64,000 nt of DNA from positions 186,001 through 250,000 of the forward strand of contig NZ_WSFT01000053.1 of NCBI RefSeq assembly GCF_016820655.1, in the 5' to 3' direction. This document shows, piece after piece, positions 53,887-63,801 of this stretch. The first letter of the stretch is position 1. Every line of letters starts with the position of its first letter. The notes below the pieces were generated by a model. It made no database searches, was not told the origin of the DNA, and saw only the letters and a list, made by a program, of their open reading frames with translations. A program made the position numbers and the translations under genes. This DNA is from Anaeromonas frigoriresistens. GTDB taxonomy: Bacteria; Bacillota; Clostridia; Tissierellales; SIT17.

Positions 53887-53930
53887 TAGAAAGCCAGCCT
53901 ATAATATATTATAGGCTGGCTTTCTATTAC
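53886..53930. terminator. Strong bidirectional-type terminator after hslU
   Basis: AATAGAAAGCCAGCCTATAAT and its exact complement form a palindrome of about 44 bases with almost no loop. The U-run is short, but the stem is the longest in the host part. It separates hslVU from the flagellar operon. Confidence 0.75.
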
Positions 53931-54148
53931 AAATATATAATATATACCCATTTTAATTAGGTCTAAAATACTAAATACCAAAAAAAATGAAAAATACCTC
54001 AAAAAAAGAAGGATTTAATAGTATTATGGTAGAATAGGTTGAGAAGAGAAGTGATTATTCAACAAAATTTTACAAAAACTCTTTTAATATTCAGAAATTA
54101 ATAATACAATAATATATGCAATTAAAAAATGATTTGGAGGTGTATAAA

Positions 54149-54556
54149 TTGCTAAACAATTCATTTAATAATATAAATTTCATGGAGAAAGCCCTTGATG
54201 GTTATTGGAAAAGAAATGAAACGATAAATAATAATATTTCCAATGTTAATACCCCAGGTTACAAAAAAACAAAGGTAGAATTTGAAGAAAATTTGAAAAA
54301 TGAGTTAAATATACAGAGGGGATTAAAAGTTAAAACTACTGATCCAAAACACATGAAATTTATTGGACAAAGAAACACCGAAAGCATAAAGGTAACAAAA
54401 GACGAAACATACTCCACTAGAAAAGATGGTAATAACGTGAATATAGATGTGGAAATGGCAAATTTAGCTAAGAATACTATGATGTATAATGCATTGATAA
54501 AACAGGTATCAAGTGAAACTAAAAAACTTAGAAGTATTATTAATGAGGGGAGATAA
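54149..54556 (+). CDS. flgB: Flagellar basal-body rod protein FlgB
   Basis: 135 residues of the proximal rod: NFMEKALDGYWKRNETINNNISNVNTPGYKKTKVEFEENLK carries the rod-family N-N-I-x-N-x-N-T-P-G-Y motif; VDVEMANLAKNTMMYNALIKQVSSETKKLRSII is the family end. TTG 54,149 follows GGAGGTG by 7 bases; the upstream ATG at 54,116 would place the ribosome site inside the gene. It opens the flagellar operon; no sigma-D promoter is clear upstream. Confidence 0.95.
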   Translation: MLNNSFNNINFMEKALDGYWKRNETINNNISNVNTPGYKKTKVEFEENLKNELNIQRGLKVKTTDPKHMKFIGQRNTESIKVTKDETYSTRKDGNNVNIDVEMANLAKNTMMYNALIKQVSSETKKLRSIINEGR

Positions 54557-54563
54557 TTAATAT

Positions 54564-55001
54564 ATGGGATTATTTAATTCAATTAATGTAAGTGCCACAG
54601 GAATGACTGCTGAACGTACGAGAATGGATATTATATCAGAAAATATTGCAAACGCAAATACTACTAAAACTAGTAATGGTACTCCCTATAATCGTAAAAT
54701 GATTGTGTTTGAAGAAAATAAACCTAATTTTTCAACACTATTAAATGATGCTATAAAATCTACCAATAATTCATCTGGAGTAAAGATTAAAAAAATTGTA
54801 GAGGATGAAACGCCATATAAAAAGGTATATGAACCAGGCCACCCAGATGCAAATGAAGATGGATATGTAGAAATGCCAAATGTTGATGTAGTAAAAGAGA
54901 TGGTAGATATGATATCAGCTACCAGAGCATATGAAGCGAATATAACTTCATTAAACTCATCGAAATCAATGTTTATGAAAGCATTAGAAATTGGTAGATA
55001 A
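54564..55001 (+). CDS. flgC: Flagellar basal-body rod protein FlgC
   Basis: 145 residues: MGLFNSINVSATGMTAERTRMDIISENIANANTTKTSNGTPYNRKMIVFEE, then EPGHPDANEDGYVEMPNVDVVKEMVDMISATRAYEANITSLNSSKSMFMKALEIGR. Both ends are the standard rod-protein helices that pair to form the tube. It follows flgB by 7 bases. Confidence 0.97.
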   Translation: MGLFNSINVSATGMTAERTRMDIISENIANANTTKTSNGTPYNRKMIVFEENKPNFSTLLNDAIKSTNNSSGVKIKKIVEDETPYKKVYEPGHPDANEDGYVEMPNVDVVKEMVDMISATRAYEANITSLNSSKSMFMKALEIGR

Positions 55002-55015
55002 TAAGGGGGATTAAA

Positions 55016-55306
55016 GTGCAAATACAGGGTTTATCAAACATATTAAGTAATAGTGATAAAATTAAAATTACAGATAATAAAGATAAAATCAATTTTGGAG
55101 ATTTTTTAAATAATTCTTTAAATGAAGTAAATTCATTGCAAAAACAAGATGAGACTTTAAAAAATATGTTGACAGTTGGTGAAGTTGAAAATATACATAG
55201 TGGTATGATAGCTACTGAAAAAGCTGATTTAGCCTTGCAATTAACTCTAAATATAAGAAATAAAGTGATTGATGCTTATAAAGAGATTATGAGAATGCAA
55301 ATATAG
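55016..55306 (+). CDS. fliE: Flagellar hook-basal body complex protein FliE
   Basis: 96 residues from GTG after AAGGGGG. FGDFLNNSLNEVNSLQKQDETLKNMLTVGEVENIHSGMIATEKADLALQLTLNIRNKVIDAYKEIMRMQI is the FliE pattern, ending in the conserved A-Y-x-E-I-M-R-M-Q-I. It joins the MS ring to the rod. Confidence 0.95.
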   Translation: MQIQGLSNILSNSDKIKITDNKDKINFGDFLNNSLNEVNSLQKQDETLKNMLTVGEVENIHSGMIATEKADLALQLTLNIRNKVIDAYKEIMRMQI

Positions 55307-55332
55307 ATATAGTAAGAATGGGGTGAGTTTAA

Positions 55333-56859
55333 TTGGCTGAAACGATTGAAAAGGCTAAAAATCAGTTATTAGAATTTTGGAATGGACTAGGTAAAAAGAA
55401 AAAATACAGATTAATTATTGGTCTTATATTAATGCTAGTTGTTTTAACTGGACTTATATATACCTTTACTAGAACTAAATATGTTACTTTATATAGAGAT
55501 TTATCAATGAAGGATACAGGGGCAATAACTCAAAGATTAGATGAAATGCCCATGGAGTGGAAGTTTGGAGATAACGAAACTACTATATTAGTTCCTGAAG
55601 AATATAAAAGCAAAGTAATGATTGAATTAGCATCAGAAGGACTACCTAAGGTAGGTTATAGTGTATTAGATGCCTTAAATGAGACAAGTTGGACAATGAC
55701 AGAATATGAAAAAAAGCAACGGATAGGCTTTGCTGTTGAAAGTCAATTAGCATCTACTATAGCTCAAATAGACGGAATATCAGAAGCAGATGTAATTGTT
55801 GATTTGCCTGAGGATACAGCATTTATGAATGAAGATAAAGTAGCGACATCTTCTATATTTGTTACACTAAACGGAGACATGCCCTTGTCTAATGAGAAAA
55901 TTGTTGCAATAAGAACTTTAGTATCTAGCTCTTTTAAAGATATGAATCAACAGAATGTTAATATTATTGATGATATGGGAAGGTCTTATGGAGATACAGA
56001 AAAGAACATGGAAGAATACGATCTTACAGATCAGTTTTCGGTGACTCAAGGTTTTGAAAATAAGTTAAATAATAGTATACAAAGATTCTTAGAAAATTTA
56101 TTTGGGATTGGAAATGTAGATGTTAGAGCTAGTGTTAATATGAACTTTGATAGTGAAATTGCTAATATCGTAGAATTTTCTCCACCAATAGAAGATTCTA
56201 CCGAGGGATTAGTTCGAAGCATGGAGAAAATTGAAGAACATACCATAAATGGTGATTCCAATGCAGCTGTAGGTGTCGAATCTAATACAGGGGATGTTAC
56301 TGATTATGTAGCTGAAGATGGAAATGTTTCTAAATATGACAAAGCTAGTGAAGTAATTAACTATGAATTAAATGAAATTAATAGACAAATCAAAAAAGCT
56401 CCTGGAGCAGTTGATTCTGTAACTGTTGCTATATTAATTAATGAAGAATCTATTGATGGAGAACTGACAGATGAAAGAAGAAAAGAAATAGTAAAGCTAA
56501 TTTATGCTGCAACAGGAATAAATACTCAAGAAGTAATTGTAAACACTGGTGTATTTAACACCCCCAAGGATAACAAAGGTTCTATGGAAGCTAATGAAGT
56601 ATCTCAAATACCATTATGGGTTTATGCATTGATAGGTGTAGCTTTATTTGGAGGAGTAGGTACAATATTACTTAGAAGACGAACTTCTAATAAAGACACA
56701 GATGAACTGGTAATAGATAATTATAGAGAATCTGAACATATAGAAGATATAGACTTTGAAAATGAAAAATCCCAATACAAATCAAAAATCAATGATTTTG
56801 TGCAGAAGAAGCCTGATGCTGTCGCTCAACTTCTTAGAAGCTGGCTAAACGAAGAATAG
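55333..56859 (+). CDS. fliF: Flagellar MS-ring protein FliF
   Basis: 508 residues from TTG after GGGGTGAG. Two transmembrane helices, at residues 25-45 (LIIGLILMLVVLTGLIYTF) and 430-450 (WVYALIGVALFGGVGTILL), flank the periplasmic ring-building domains (LYRDLSMKDTGAITQRLDEM, then ASEGLPKVGYSVLDALNETSWTMTEYEKKQR). The C-terminal tail (KINDFVQKKPDAVAQLLRSWLNEE) is the FliG-binding segment. Confidence 0.97.
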   Translation: MAETIEKAKNQLLEFWNGLGKKKKYRLIIGLILMLVVLTGLIYTFTRTKYVTLYRDLSMKDTGAITQRLDEMPMEWKFGDNETTILVPEEYKSKVMIELASEGLPKVGYSVLDALNETSWTMTEYEKKQRIGFAVESQLASTIAQIDGISEADVIVDLPEDTAFMNEDKVATSSIFVTLNGDMPLSNEKIVAIRTLVSSSFKDMNQQNVNIIDDMGRSYGDTEKNMEEYDLTDQFSVTQGFENKLNNSIQRFLENLFGIGNVDVRASVNMNFDSEIANIVEFSPPIEDSTEGLVRSMEKIEEHTINGDSNAAVGVESNTGDVTDYVAEDGNVSKYDKASEVINYELNEINRQIKKAPGAVDSVTVAILINEESIDGELTDERRKEIVKLIYAATGINTQEVIVNTGVFNTPKDNKGSMEANEVSQIPLWVYALIGVALFGGVGTILLRRRTSNKDTDELVIDNYRESEHIEDIDFENEKSQYKSKINDFVQKKPDAVAQLLRSWLNEE

Positions 56860-56869
56860 AGGTGAAATA

Positions 56870-57877
56870 ATGAGCAGAAAACAATATTTAACAGGAAAAG
56901 AGAAGGCAGCAATACTACTGATAACATTAGGACCAGAAAAATCTGCTGATATATTTAAACATTTAAATGAAGAGGAAATTGAAGAATTAACATTAGAAAT
57001 TGCAAATATGAGAAAAGTATCTCCTGATGATAAAGAGAAAATCGTAGAAGATTTTTATCAAATGTGCGTAGCACAAGAATTTATATCAGAAGGTGGAATT
57101 AATTATGCTAAAGATGTATTAGAAAGAGCTATGGGTAGTCAAAAAGCACTTGACATTATAAATAAACTTACCACATCACTACAGGTAAGACCCTTTGAAT
57201 TTATAAGAAAGGCAGACCCAGGACAATTATTGAACTATATTCAAAATGAACATCCCCAAACTATAGCATTAGTGCTTTCTTATTTATCTCCAGTACAATC
57301 TGGACAAATACTATCAAACCTTAATCATGAAAAACAATCTGAAGTTGCAAAAAGGATTGCAGTAATGGATAGAACTTCGCCGGAGATAATTAAAGAAGTT
57401 GAAAGGATTTTAGAAAGTAAATTTTCTACTATGGTTAATCAAGATTATACATCTGCAGGAGGAATTGAATCCATTGTTTCGATTTTAAATGCTGTGGATA
57501 GAGGTACAGAGAAACATATTATGGAAGAATTAGAATTAGATGATGCAGAATTGTCTGAAGAAATTAGAAGAAGAATGTTTGTATTTGAAGATATAGTCAC
57601 ACTAGATGGTAAATCTATCCAAAGATTTATTAGAGAAATCGATAACAGTCAATGGTCTATTGCATTAAAAGGAGCCAGTGAAGAAGTTAAGGAAGTTATA
57701 TTTACCAATATGTCAAAGCGCTTAGTAGAAATAATAAAAGAAGATATGGAGTTTATGGGCCCAGTTAGATTAAAAGACATAGAAGAAGCACAACAAAACA
57801 TTGTAAATGTAATTAGAAAACTAGAAGATGCTGGTGAAATTGTTACACCAAGGGGAGGAGATGAAGTAATTGTCTAG
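56870..57877 (+). CDS. fliG: Flagellar motor switch protein FliG
   Basis: 335 residues. The N domain (LTGKEKAAILLITLGPEKSADIFKHLNEEEIEELTLEIANM) binds FliF. The middle has QLLNYIQNEHPQTIALVLSYLSP with the EHPQT motif. The C domain carries the charged torque helix (MFVFEDIVTLDGKSIQRFIREIDN) and ends in GPVRLKDIEEAQQNIVNVIRKLEDAGEI. It overlaps fliH by 8 bases. Confidence 0.98.
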   Translation: MSRKQYLTGKEKAAILLITLGPEKSADIFKHLNEEEIEELTLEIANMRKVSPDDKEKIVEDFYQMCVAQEFISEGGINYAKDVLERAMGSQKALDIINKLTTSLQVRPFEFIRKADPGQLLNYIQNEHPQTIALVLSYLSPVQSGQILSNLNHEKQSEVAKRIAVMDRTSPEIIKEVERILESKFSTMVNQDYTSAGGIESIVSILNAVDRGTEKHIMEELELDDAELSEEIRRRMFVFEDIVTLDGKSIQRFIREIDNSQWSIALKGASEEVKEVIFTNMSKRLVEIIKEDMEFMGPVRLKDIEEAQQNIVNVIRKLEDAGEIVTPRGGDEVIV

Positions 57878-58625
57878 AATAATAAAGTCTTCTCTTGTAA
57901 CTGAAGCTATTGAGGAAAATAATAAAGTCCAAAGTAATAATATTGAAGATAACTATTTTGAAAAGCAATTTTTGCAAAAAAAAACCGAGATATTAAATGA
58001 AGCTAATAATAGAAAAGAAGATATCATAAAAAAAGCTAATATAGAAGCACAGAAGATTATTGACCAAGCAAATGAATCAGCAGAAAGAGTTTTACAAGAT
58101 ACTTATGATAAAAGTGCTCAAATTATTGATGAATTTAGAGAAAAGGGATATGAAGAAGGATATCAAGGTGGATACAATGATGGTAAAAATAAATCAGAAC
58201 TATTGATTAATGAAGCTATTGAAATTAAAGAAGATGTTATAAAAAGTAGAAAACAGATGTTAGAGACTTTAGAGGAAGATATTATAGAAGTAGTAATTAA
58301 GTCATGTAGTAAAGTGATTAATAGATTATATGATGAAGACAAAGAAATTATTTTATCTATTATTCAAAAAGGACTAGATAATTTAAATAATCCTTCAAAA
58401 ATTTGTATTAAAACCTCTAAAGAAGATTATGACTTTTTAGAAATGTATAAAAATAAGATTAATGCTATGGCAAATTCTGTTGAAAAGATAGAAATAGTTA
58501 TAGATAAACATATACATAAAGGTGGAATAATTATTGAAACTCCTGAAGGAAGTGTTGATGTAGGTATTGATACTCAAATAAATGAATTAGAAAAAATACT
58601 TAAAGAATTATTAAATAGCGAGTGA
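57870..58625 (+). CDS. fliH: Flagellar export ATPase regulator FliH
   Basis: 251 residues from TTG 57,870 inside the end of fliG. A long coiled coil with an Ala/Gln-rich repeat (KANIEAQKIIDQANESAERV), then the glycine-spaced GYEEGYQGGYNDGKNK motif, typical of FliH, and a V/A-ATPase E-like C-terminal domain (VEKIEIVIDKHIHKGGIIIETPEGSVDVGIDTQINELEKIL). It holds FliI at the export gate. Confidence 0.94.
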   Translation: MSRIIKSSLVTEAIEENNKVQSNNIEDNYFEKQFLQKKTEILNEANNRKEDIIKKANIEAQKIIDQANESAERVLQDTYDKSAQIIDEFREKGYEEGYQGGYNDGKNKSELLINEAIEIKEDVIKSRKQMLETLEEDIIEVVIKSCSKVINRLYDEDKEIILSIIQKGLDNLNNPSKICIKTSKEDYDFLEMYKNKINAMANSVEKIEIVIDKHIHKGGIIIETPEGSVDVGIDTQINELEKILKELLNSE

Positions 58626-58632
58626 TTTTATT

Positions 58633-59943
58633 ATGATAAATCTTAAGAAATATATAAATGGAATTGAAGACATTGATTTTATTAAATATAGAGGATTGGT
58701 TACAAAAGTAACTGGACTAACTATTGAATCCAATGGACCTTTATCTAAAATAGGTGAATTATGCTATATATATCCTTATAATTCTAAAGAGCCTATTATG
58801 TCTGAAGTGGTTGGATTTAAAGAAGATAAAATATTATTAATGCCTCTAGGTGAAATGGAAGGAATAGGTCCTGGAAGTATAGTTGTAGCAACTGGAGAAT
58901 CATTAAAGGTATCAGTAGGGTATGGACTTATAGGAAGAGTACTTGATGGTATGGGTAACCCTATTGATGGTAAAGGTCCTATAAAGATCAATGCAAAGTA
59001 TCCAGTATCCAATCTTCCACCTAACCCTTTACAAAGAAACAAAATTAAGGACGTACTTCCCTTGGGAATAAAAGCTATTGATGGTATGTTAACCTGTGGA
59101 AAAGGACAAAGAATTGGCATTTTTGCAGGTAGTGGAGTTGGTAAAAGTACTCTTATGGGAATGATAGCAAGAAATGCTTTAGCAGATGTAAATGTTATTG
59201 GATTAATAGGAGAAAGGGGTAGGGAAGTAAGAGAGTTTATTGAAAATGATTTAAAAGAAGAGGGATTAAAGAAATCTATAATAGTTGTAGCAACTTCAGA
59301 TCAACCAGCATTAGTCAGAATGAAAGGTGCATTATTAACTACAGCAATTGCTGAGTATTTTAGAGATAATGGTGAAGATGTAATGCTATTAATGGATTCA
59401 TTAACAAGGTTTGCAATGGCACAAAGAGAAGTTGGACTAGCTATAGGAGAACCACCTGTTACAAGAGGTTTTACTCCATCAGTTTTTGCGATATTACCAC
59501 GATTATTAGAAAGAGCAGGAAATTCTGATAAGGGAACAGTCACAGCTCTATACACAGTTTTAGTGGATGGAGATGATATGAATGAACCTATAACGGATAC
59601 TGTAAGAGGGATACTTGACGGACATATAGTTTTGTCCAGGGAATTAGCAAATAAAAATCACTATCCAGCCATTGATGTTCTAGCAAGTATAAGTAGAGTT
59701 ATGCCTAATATAGTAGACTCTACACATAGAGATACTGCCAATGAGCTAAAAGATATATTATCAACCTATAAAACCTCTGAAGATTTAATAAATATTGGTG
59801 CTTATAAACAGGGTTCTAATGGTAAAATTGATAGGTCTATAAAATTAATAGATGAAATTAATACATTTTTGACTCAAGATGTAATGAAGAATTACTCTTA
59901 TGAAGACATAGTAAATTCAATGAATAATATCGTTAGAGAATAA
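58633..59943 (+). CDS. fliI: Flagellum-specific ATP synthase FliI
   Basis: 436 residues, similar to F1 beta. Walker A is FAGSGVGKSTLMGMIARN, with GLIGERGREVREFIE, Walker B LLMDSLTRFAMAQREVGLAIGEPPVTRGFTPSVFA, and the DDMNEPITDTVRGILDGHIVLSRELA block. It energises unfolding and entry of export substrates. The ribosome site is weak (GCGAGTGA), suggesting coupling with fliH. Confidence 0.97.
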   Translation: MINLKKYINGIEDIDFIKYRGLVTKVTGLTIESNGPLSKIGELCYIYPYNSKEPIMSEVVGFKEDKILLMPLGEMEGIGPGSIVVATGESLKVSVGYGLIGRVLDGMGNPIDGKGPIKINAKYPVSNLPPNPLQRNKIKDVLPLGIKAIDGMLTCGKGQRIGIFAGSGVGKSTLMGMIARNALADVNVIGLIGERGREVREFIENDLKEEGLKKSIIVVATSDQPALVRMKGALLTTAIAEYFRDNGEDVMLLMDSLTRFAMAQREVGLAIGEPPVTRGFTPSVFAILPRLLERAGNSDKGTVTALYTVLVDGDDMNEPITDTVRGILDGHIVLSRELANKNHYPAIDVLASISRVMPNIVDSTHRDTANELKDILSTYKTSEDLINIGAYKQGSNGKIDRSIKLIDEINTFLTQDVMKNYSYEDIVNSMNNIVRE

Positions 59944-59956
59944 AGAGGGTGATTAA

Positions 59957-60394
59957 ATGGGGAATTATGATTTTAGATTACAAAATGTCTTAGATTTTAA
60001 ATCAAGTATGCAAACACAAATGGTATCCAAATATAATGATGCAAAAAAAATATTAGAAAAAGCTGAAAATGTACTAATTGATTATAATATTCTAAAAAAG
60101 AAAATAGAAAATGAAAAAAATAATTTAAGTATGTCTGGTAGAATTAAAGATCTAAAACTTTATAATCAATATATAAATCAAATTAAATTTCAAATTGAAG
60201 AACAAAAAAACCATATAAAAGAAGCTGAAATAAATGTAGAACTTGCTAAAGAAAATCTTGTAGAAGCAGCAAAGGATAAAAAGATATTTGAAAAATTAAA
60301 AGAAAATGAGTTTAATAAGTATTTAGATAAAGAGAAAAAGAAAGAAGCAATTATAGTGGATGAAATAGTCACATATATAAATAGTAATAATTAA
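59957..60394 (+). CDS. fliJ: Flagellar export chaperone FliJ
   Basis: 145 residues. An all-helical coiled coil starting MGNYDFRLQNVLDFKSSMQTQMVSKYNDAKKILEKAENVL, the FliJ opening, and ending in a KYLDKEKKKEAIIVDEIVTYIN segment. It acts as a stalk in the FliI hexamer. AGAGGGTG precedes the ATG. Confidence 0.9.
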   Translation: MGNYDFRLQNVLDFKSSMQTQMVSKYNDAKKILEKAENVLIDYNILKKKIENEKNNLSMSGRIKDLKLYNQYINQIKFQIEEQKNHIKEAEINVELAKENLVEAAKDKKIFEKLKENEFNKYLDKEKKKEAIIVDEIVTYINSNN

Positions 60395-60405
60395 TGGGTG
60401 ATGAG

Positions 60406-61572
60406 ATGAAAAATGAAAAAATAAGTGGAATAATTAAAATAATTTTAGTAATTATTATAGTCTTTATCTTAATTCCTATAGTTACATTAACAATATTCTA
60501 TAAAACTAATAGCGAATTTAAGGTAGAAGCAAATAAATTCTTGAGAAATATGCCTGGTTCAATAGGAGATTATTTCAATCAATATCCTACTACAGCTGAG
60601 ACAAAAGATAAAGTATTATACATATCAGAGCATTTTAGCACTATAGATCCAGACTCTGCAGCTGATAAATTGTATATTATAAAAAAAGACAACTCAGATT
60701 TGTATTTTAATATAATTCAACAAATGAATAAATTATCACCAGATAAGACAGAAATCATTATTAAAAAGGTTAGAGACATAGAACTTCGAAAAGATTTATT
60801 AATTTCAGTTTATGATGAGATTACTTCTACAAAAGAAAATGAACTGCAAGAGGATGTAAAGAAAATTGAAGGAATGGACTTATTAGTTGCTAAAAATATC
60901 ATTTTAGAATATTACAATAATGAAAATTTCAAAAGAATTAATGAAATTTTTGACAGTATAAGTATTGATAGAGCAGTTGATTTACTCTACTATTTTGATG
61001 AGGATGTTTATGATTATATATTAAATAATATTGATAATAATAAAAGAATAGAAATTAGTATCAAACTTACTGAGAAGAATTTAGAAATGGAGAAGTTGAT
61101 TAGGCAAAGTGAAATATATCAAGTCAATAACAGTACTGACTCTTTAAAAGAAATTGGAAATGAAGATACATATAATTTCAATCAATTATCAATAGTATAT
61201 TTAAATCTAACTACTACAAAAGCTGCTGAAATTTTATCTCAAATTGAAGACAAAGAATTTATTGAAAGTTTATTTACTGAGATGAGAAATATTGAACTTT
61301 TGAAGGATATTCTTGATTCTCGAACTGTTAAAATAGCTAGTGAAATTGAGCAAATAAAAGAATACAATAACAAGTTACAAGAGCTGGTTAAGATATATCA
61401 AAAAATGGATAGCAGTGTTGTGGCCTCTATAATAGAAAAAATGTTTAAAGAGGATGCCAAATTAGCTGTAGACTTAATAGGGCGTATGCCCAAAACTAAA
61501 GTAGCTGAAATAATGAATTATGTAGAAGCAGATATATCAAATGAACTATCAAAAAAATTGACATTAGAATAG
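60406..61572 (+). CDS. MotE/YlxF-like membrane protein with MgtE-N-like domain
   Basis: 388 residues. One N-terminal transmembrane helix (IIKIILVIIIVFILIPIVTLTIFY), then long helical repeats. The C-terminal 60 residues (YQKMDSSVVASIIEKMFKEDAKLAVDLIGRMPKTKVAEIMNYVEADISNELSKKL) form the MgtE-N-like module seen in MotE and YlxF. In Bacillus ylxF stands at this place between fliJ and fliK. It is longer than YlxF because the same kind of repeat seems to occur several times. The exact role in the motor is inferred. Confidence 0.75.
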   Translation: MKNEKISGIIKIILVIIIVFILIPIVTLTIFYKTNSEFKVEANKFLRNMPGSIGDYFNQYPTTAETKDKVLYISEHFSTIDPDSAADKLYIIKKDNSDLYFNIIQQMNKLSPDKTEIIIKKVRDIELRKDLLISVYDEITSTKENELQEDVKKIEGMDLLVAKNIILEYYNNENFKRINEIFDSISIDRAVDLLYYFDEDVYDYILNNIDNNKRIEISIKLTEKNLEMEKLIRQSEIYQVNNSTDSLKEIGNEDTYNFNQLSIVYLNLTTTKAAEILSQIEDKEFIESLFTEMRNIELLKDILDSRTVKIASEIEQIKEYNNKLQELVKIYQKMDSSVVASIIEKMFKEDAKLAVDLIGRMPKTKVAEIMNYVEADISNELSKKLTLE

Positions 61573-61602
61573 TTTCATAATAATTGAAAGGAGGTGAAAA
61601 AA

Positions 61603-62955
61603 ATGAATAGTATGATAATATCAACACAGTTTAAAGGGCCTTCTAATAATGCTAAAGAGAAAAATACTGTAAAGAATAAAGACACTGAATTTAATGACTG
61701 CTTGAAGGGAGCATTAAGTAAAAATCAAAATGAAATTAAAAACTCAAAGCAGAGTATTAAAGAAGAAAAAGCTAATGAATCTAATAGTAAAAATGAAATA
61801 AAAGAAAAAAAATCAGAAGAAAAGATTGAACAAAGTGATGAAGTAAAATCTAATGAACAAGATTCACAAGAAAGTGAAAATATACAAGATAATATTCAGC
61901 ATTTATTCTATCTTATAGACTCTATTATTGAAGATATTAAACTAGATAAAATAAGTGCAGATGATCATGCAAAACTACAGAATATAGAAGAATTAACTGA
62001 TAATATCAAAATGTTATTTTCTCAAAAAAATTTAGATGTTAATAATGAATATTTAGAAAAAGTAATTAAAGATCTTGATATCATAAGTAATAATTTACTT
62101 AAAAGTAATCTAGATAATATTATTAATACGATACAAATATCCGAAAATAAAAGTATGGATTCCATCAGCAGTTATATTAAAGTACTAGAAGACCTAGAAT
62201 CTATTATTAATGAAATTAAAATTAATGTAGAGGAGAAAAAGATTGAAACTAATTTTGATTCAGAATTAGTAAGCAGAGAGAATAAAGATATAGATAAAGT
62301 AAAACTTTCTCAAGTTAATTCAGATATTACTGAAGAAAATAAAAGTTCTACAAAGATTAATGATATACCAATAGAGATTAATAAAAGAGAAGTATTACAA
62401 GAAGATATGCCTAAAAATTATCAATCTAATTACAATGAAAATGACAATAGCATAAAATCTAATTTTATAATCGATTCTAAGGTAGAAATAATTGACAAAA
62501 CAGCTACCAAATCAACATCAGTATTAATGGATAAATTTGAAGTAATTAATCAAATTAAAGAGCAAGTAGTATTCAATAATAAAGGTGATATACAGGTTGC
62601 TAAAATTAATTTAAAACCTGAATCTTTAGGAGAAGTAACAATAAATCTTAGTATGCAGGAGGGAAGCGTTACTGGGAAAGTATTAGTTGAAAATCAAGAT
62701 ATAAAAGCATTGTTAGAAAATAATATTAATCAATTAAAAGAAGCAATCTCATCTAAAGGAATAAATATAGAGGGGTTTAGTGTTTCAGTTGGTAAAGACT
62801 CTCAATCTCATAGTAATAACAATTTTTTCTCTCACAAAAAGAAAAAAATTGATATAGATTTAGATGAATTAAGTGATAGTGACTATATAGACATTATATC
62901 TAATAATTATCAAGAGGCATTCAGTGAAAAAGGTTCACTAGATATTACTATATAA
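61603..62955 (+). CDS. fliK: Flagellar hook-length control protein FliK
   Basis: 450 residues. The N-terminal two thirds are Lys, Glu, Ser and Asn-rich and variable, the ruler part. The C-terminal domain is conserved: [70 protein letters not shown], with the L-x-P-x-x-L-G-x-V motif. The ATG at 61,603 follows AAAGGAGGTG by 6 bases; a GTG nine bases earlier overlaps that site. Confidence 0.95.
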   Translation: MNSMIISTQFKGPSNNAKEKNTVKNKDTEFNDCLKGALSKNQNEIKNSKQSIKEEKANESNSKNEIKEKKSEEKIEQSDEVKSNEQDSQESENIQDNIQHLFYLIDSIIEDIKLDKISADDHAKLQNIEELTDNIKMLFSQKNLDVNNEYLEKVIKDLDIISNNLLKSNLDNIINTIQISENKSMDSISSYIKVLEDLESIINEIKINVEEKKIETNFDSELVSRENKDIDKVKLSQVNSDITEENKSSTKINDIPIEINKREVLQEDMPKNYQSNYNENDNSIKSNFIIDSKVEIIDKTATKSTSVLMDKFEVINQIKEQVVFNNKGDIQVAKINLKPESLGEVTINLSMQEGSVTGKVLVENQDIKALLENNINQLKEAISSKGINIEGFSVSVGKDSQSHSNNNFFSHKKKKIDIDLDELSDSDYIDIISNNYQEAFSEKGSLDITI

Positions 62956-62971
62956 AAGGAGGTACCAAAAC

Positions 62972-63349
62972 ATGAGTATAGAAGGAACTTCGAATAATAC
63001 TTTGGTATATGATATTAACCAAAGTAAAGAAAGTATTAAAACAGAAACAAATAAAGGAATGTTAGGAAAAGATTCTTTTTTAGAATTACTGGTTACTCAA
63101 TTACAAAATCAAGATCCATTAAAACCACTAGAAGATAAAGAATTCATATCACAGATGGCTCAATTCAGCACATTAGAACAATCACAAAATCTTAACAAAT
63201 CATTACAAGAGTCACAGGGGAAAATTATAGAAATAATGAATAGCTTACATAACAAAACTACATCTAATAATGAGGAATTAATAGAAGACATAAAAGAAAT
63301 AAAAAATTCAATAAAAAATTTAGTACAAGCCTATGAGAATAGTATTTAG
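62972..63349 (+). CDS. flgD: Flagellar hook-capping protein FlgD
   Basis: 125 residues: [48 protein letters not shown] is the diagnostic FlgD block. Only the N-terminal part is present, with no C-terminal Tudor/FN3 domain, as in some Firmicutes FlgD proteins. AAAAGGAGG precedes the ATG. Confidence 0.95.
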   Translation: MSIEGTSNNTLVYDINQSKESIKTETNKGMLGKDSFLELLVTQLQNQDPLKPLEDKEFISQMAQFSTLEQSQNLNKSLQESQGKIIEIMNSLHNKTTSNNEELIEDIKEIKNSIKNLVQAYENSI

Positions 63350-63364
63350 TATGGAGTGGAATTA

Positions 63365-63727
63365 ATGAAAACATACAACATTCATCAGATAAGTTCTAAT
63401 ATAACTAAAAGTAAAATTGATAACAAACAAAAAAATGATAAAAACACTTTTGATCAAATATTAAAAGATGTTGAAAATATTAAATTTTCAAAGCATGCAG
63501 TAAAAAGAATGGATGATAGAGACATATCTATTAATAATGAAGATGTATTAAGAATAAATCATGCTATGAATCAAGCAAGAGATAAGGGTGTAGATCAAGC
63601 TTTAATATTAATGGATAATAAAGCTTTCATTGCAAGTGTCAGAAATAACACTATAATAACTACAATTAATTCAGAACAGCTTAAAAATAACGTATTTTCA
63701 AATATTGATGGAGCCGTGATAGTATAG
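63365..63727 (+). CDS. Flagellar operon protein (TIGR02530 family)
   Basis: 120 residues: FDQILKDVENIKFSKHAVKRMDDRDISINNEDVLRINHAMNQARDKGVDQALILMDNKAFIASVRNNTIITTI. The F-S-x-H-A-x-x-R-x-x-x-R motif and a V-x-N-x-T-I-I-T end define this small family, always between flgD and flgE. Its role is unknown, possibly regulatory. The ATG at 63,365 is preferred; GGAGTGG lies 5 bases upstream. Confidence 0.9.
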   Translation: MKTYNIHQISSNITKSKIDNKQKNDKNTFDQILKDVENIKFSKHAVKRMDDRDISINNEDVLRINHAMNQARDKGVDQALILMDNKAFIASVRNNTIITTINSEQLKNNVFSNIDGAVIV

Positions 63728-63801
63728 CTGGACCTTCATAGGAAGCTATTAATATCTGACTGATAGATGATATTGCACGGAATATAAGGAGGTTATATAA
63801 A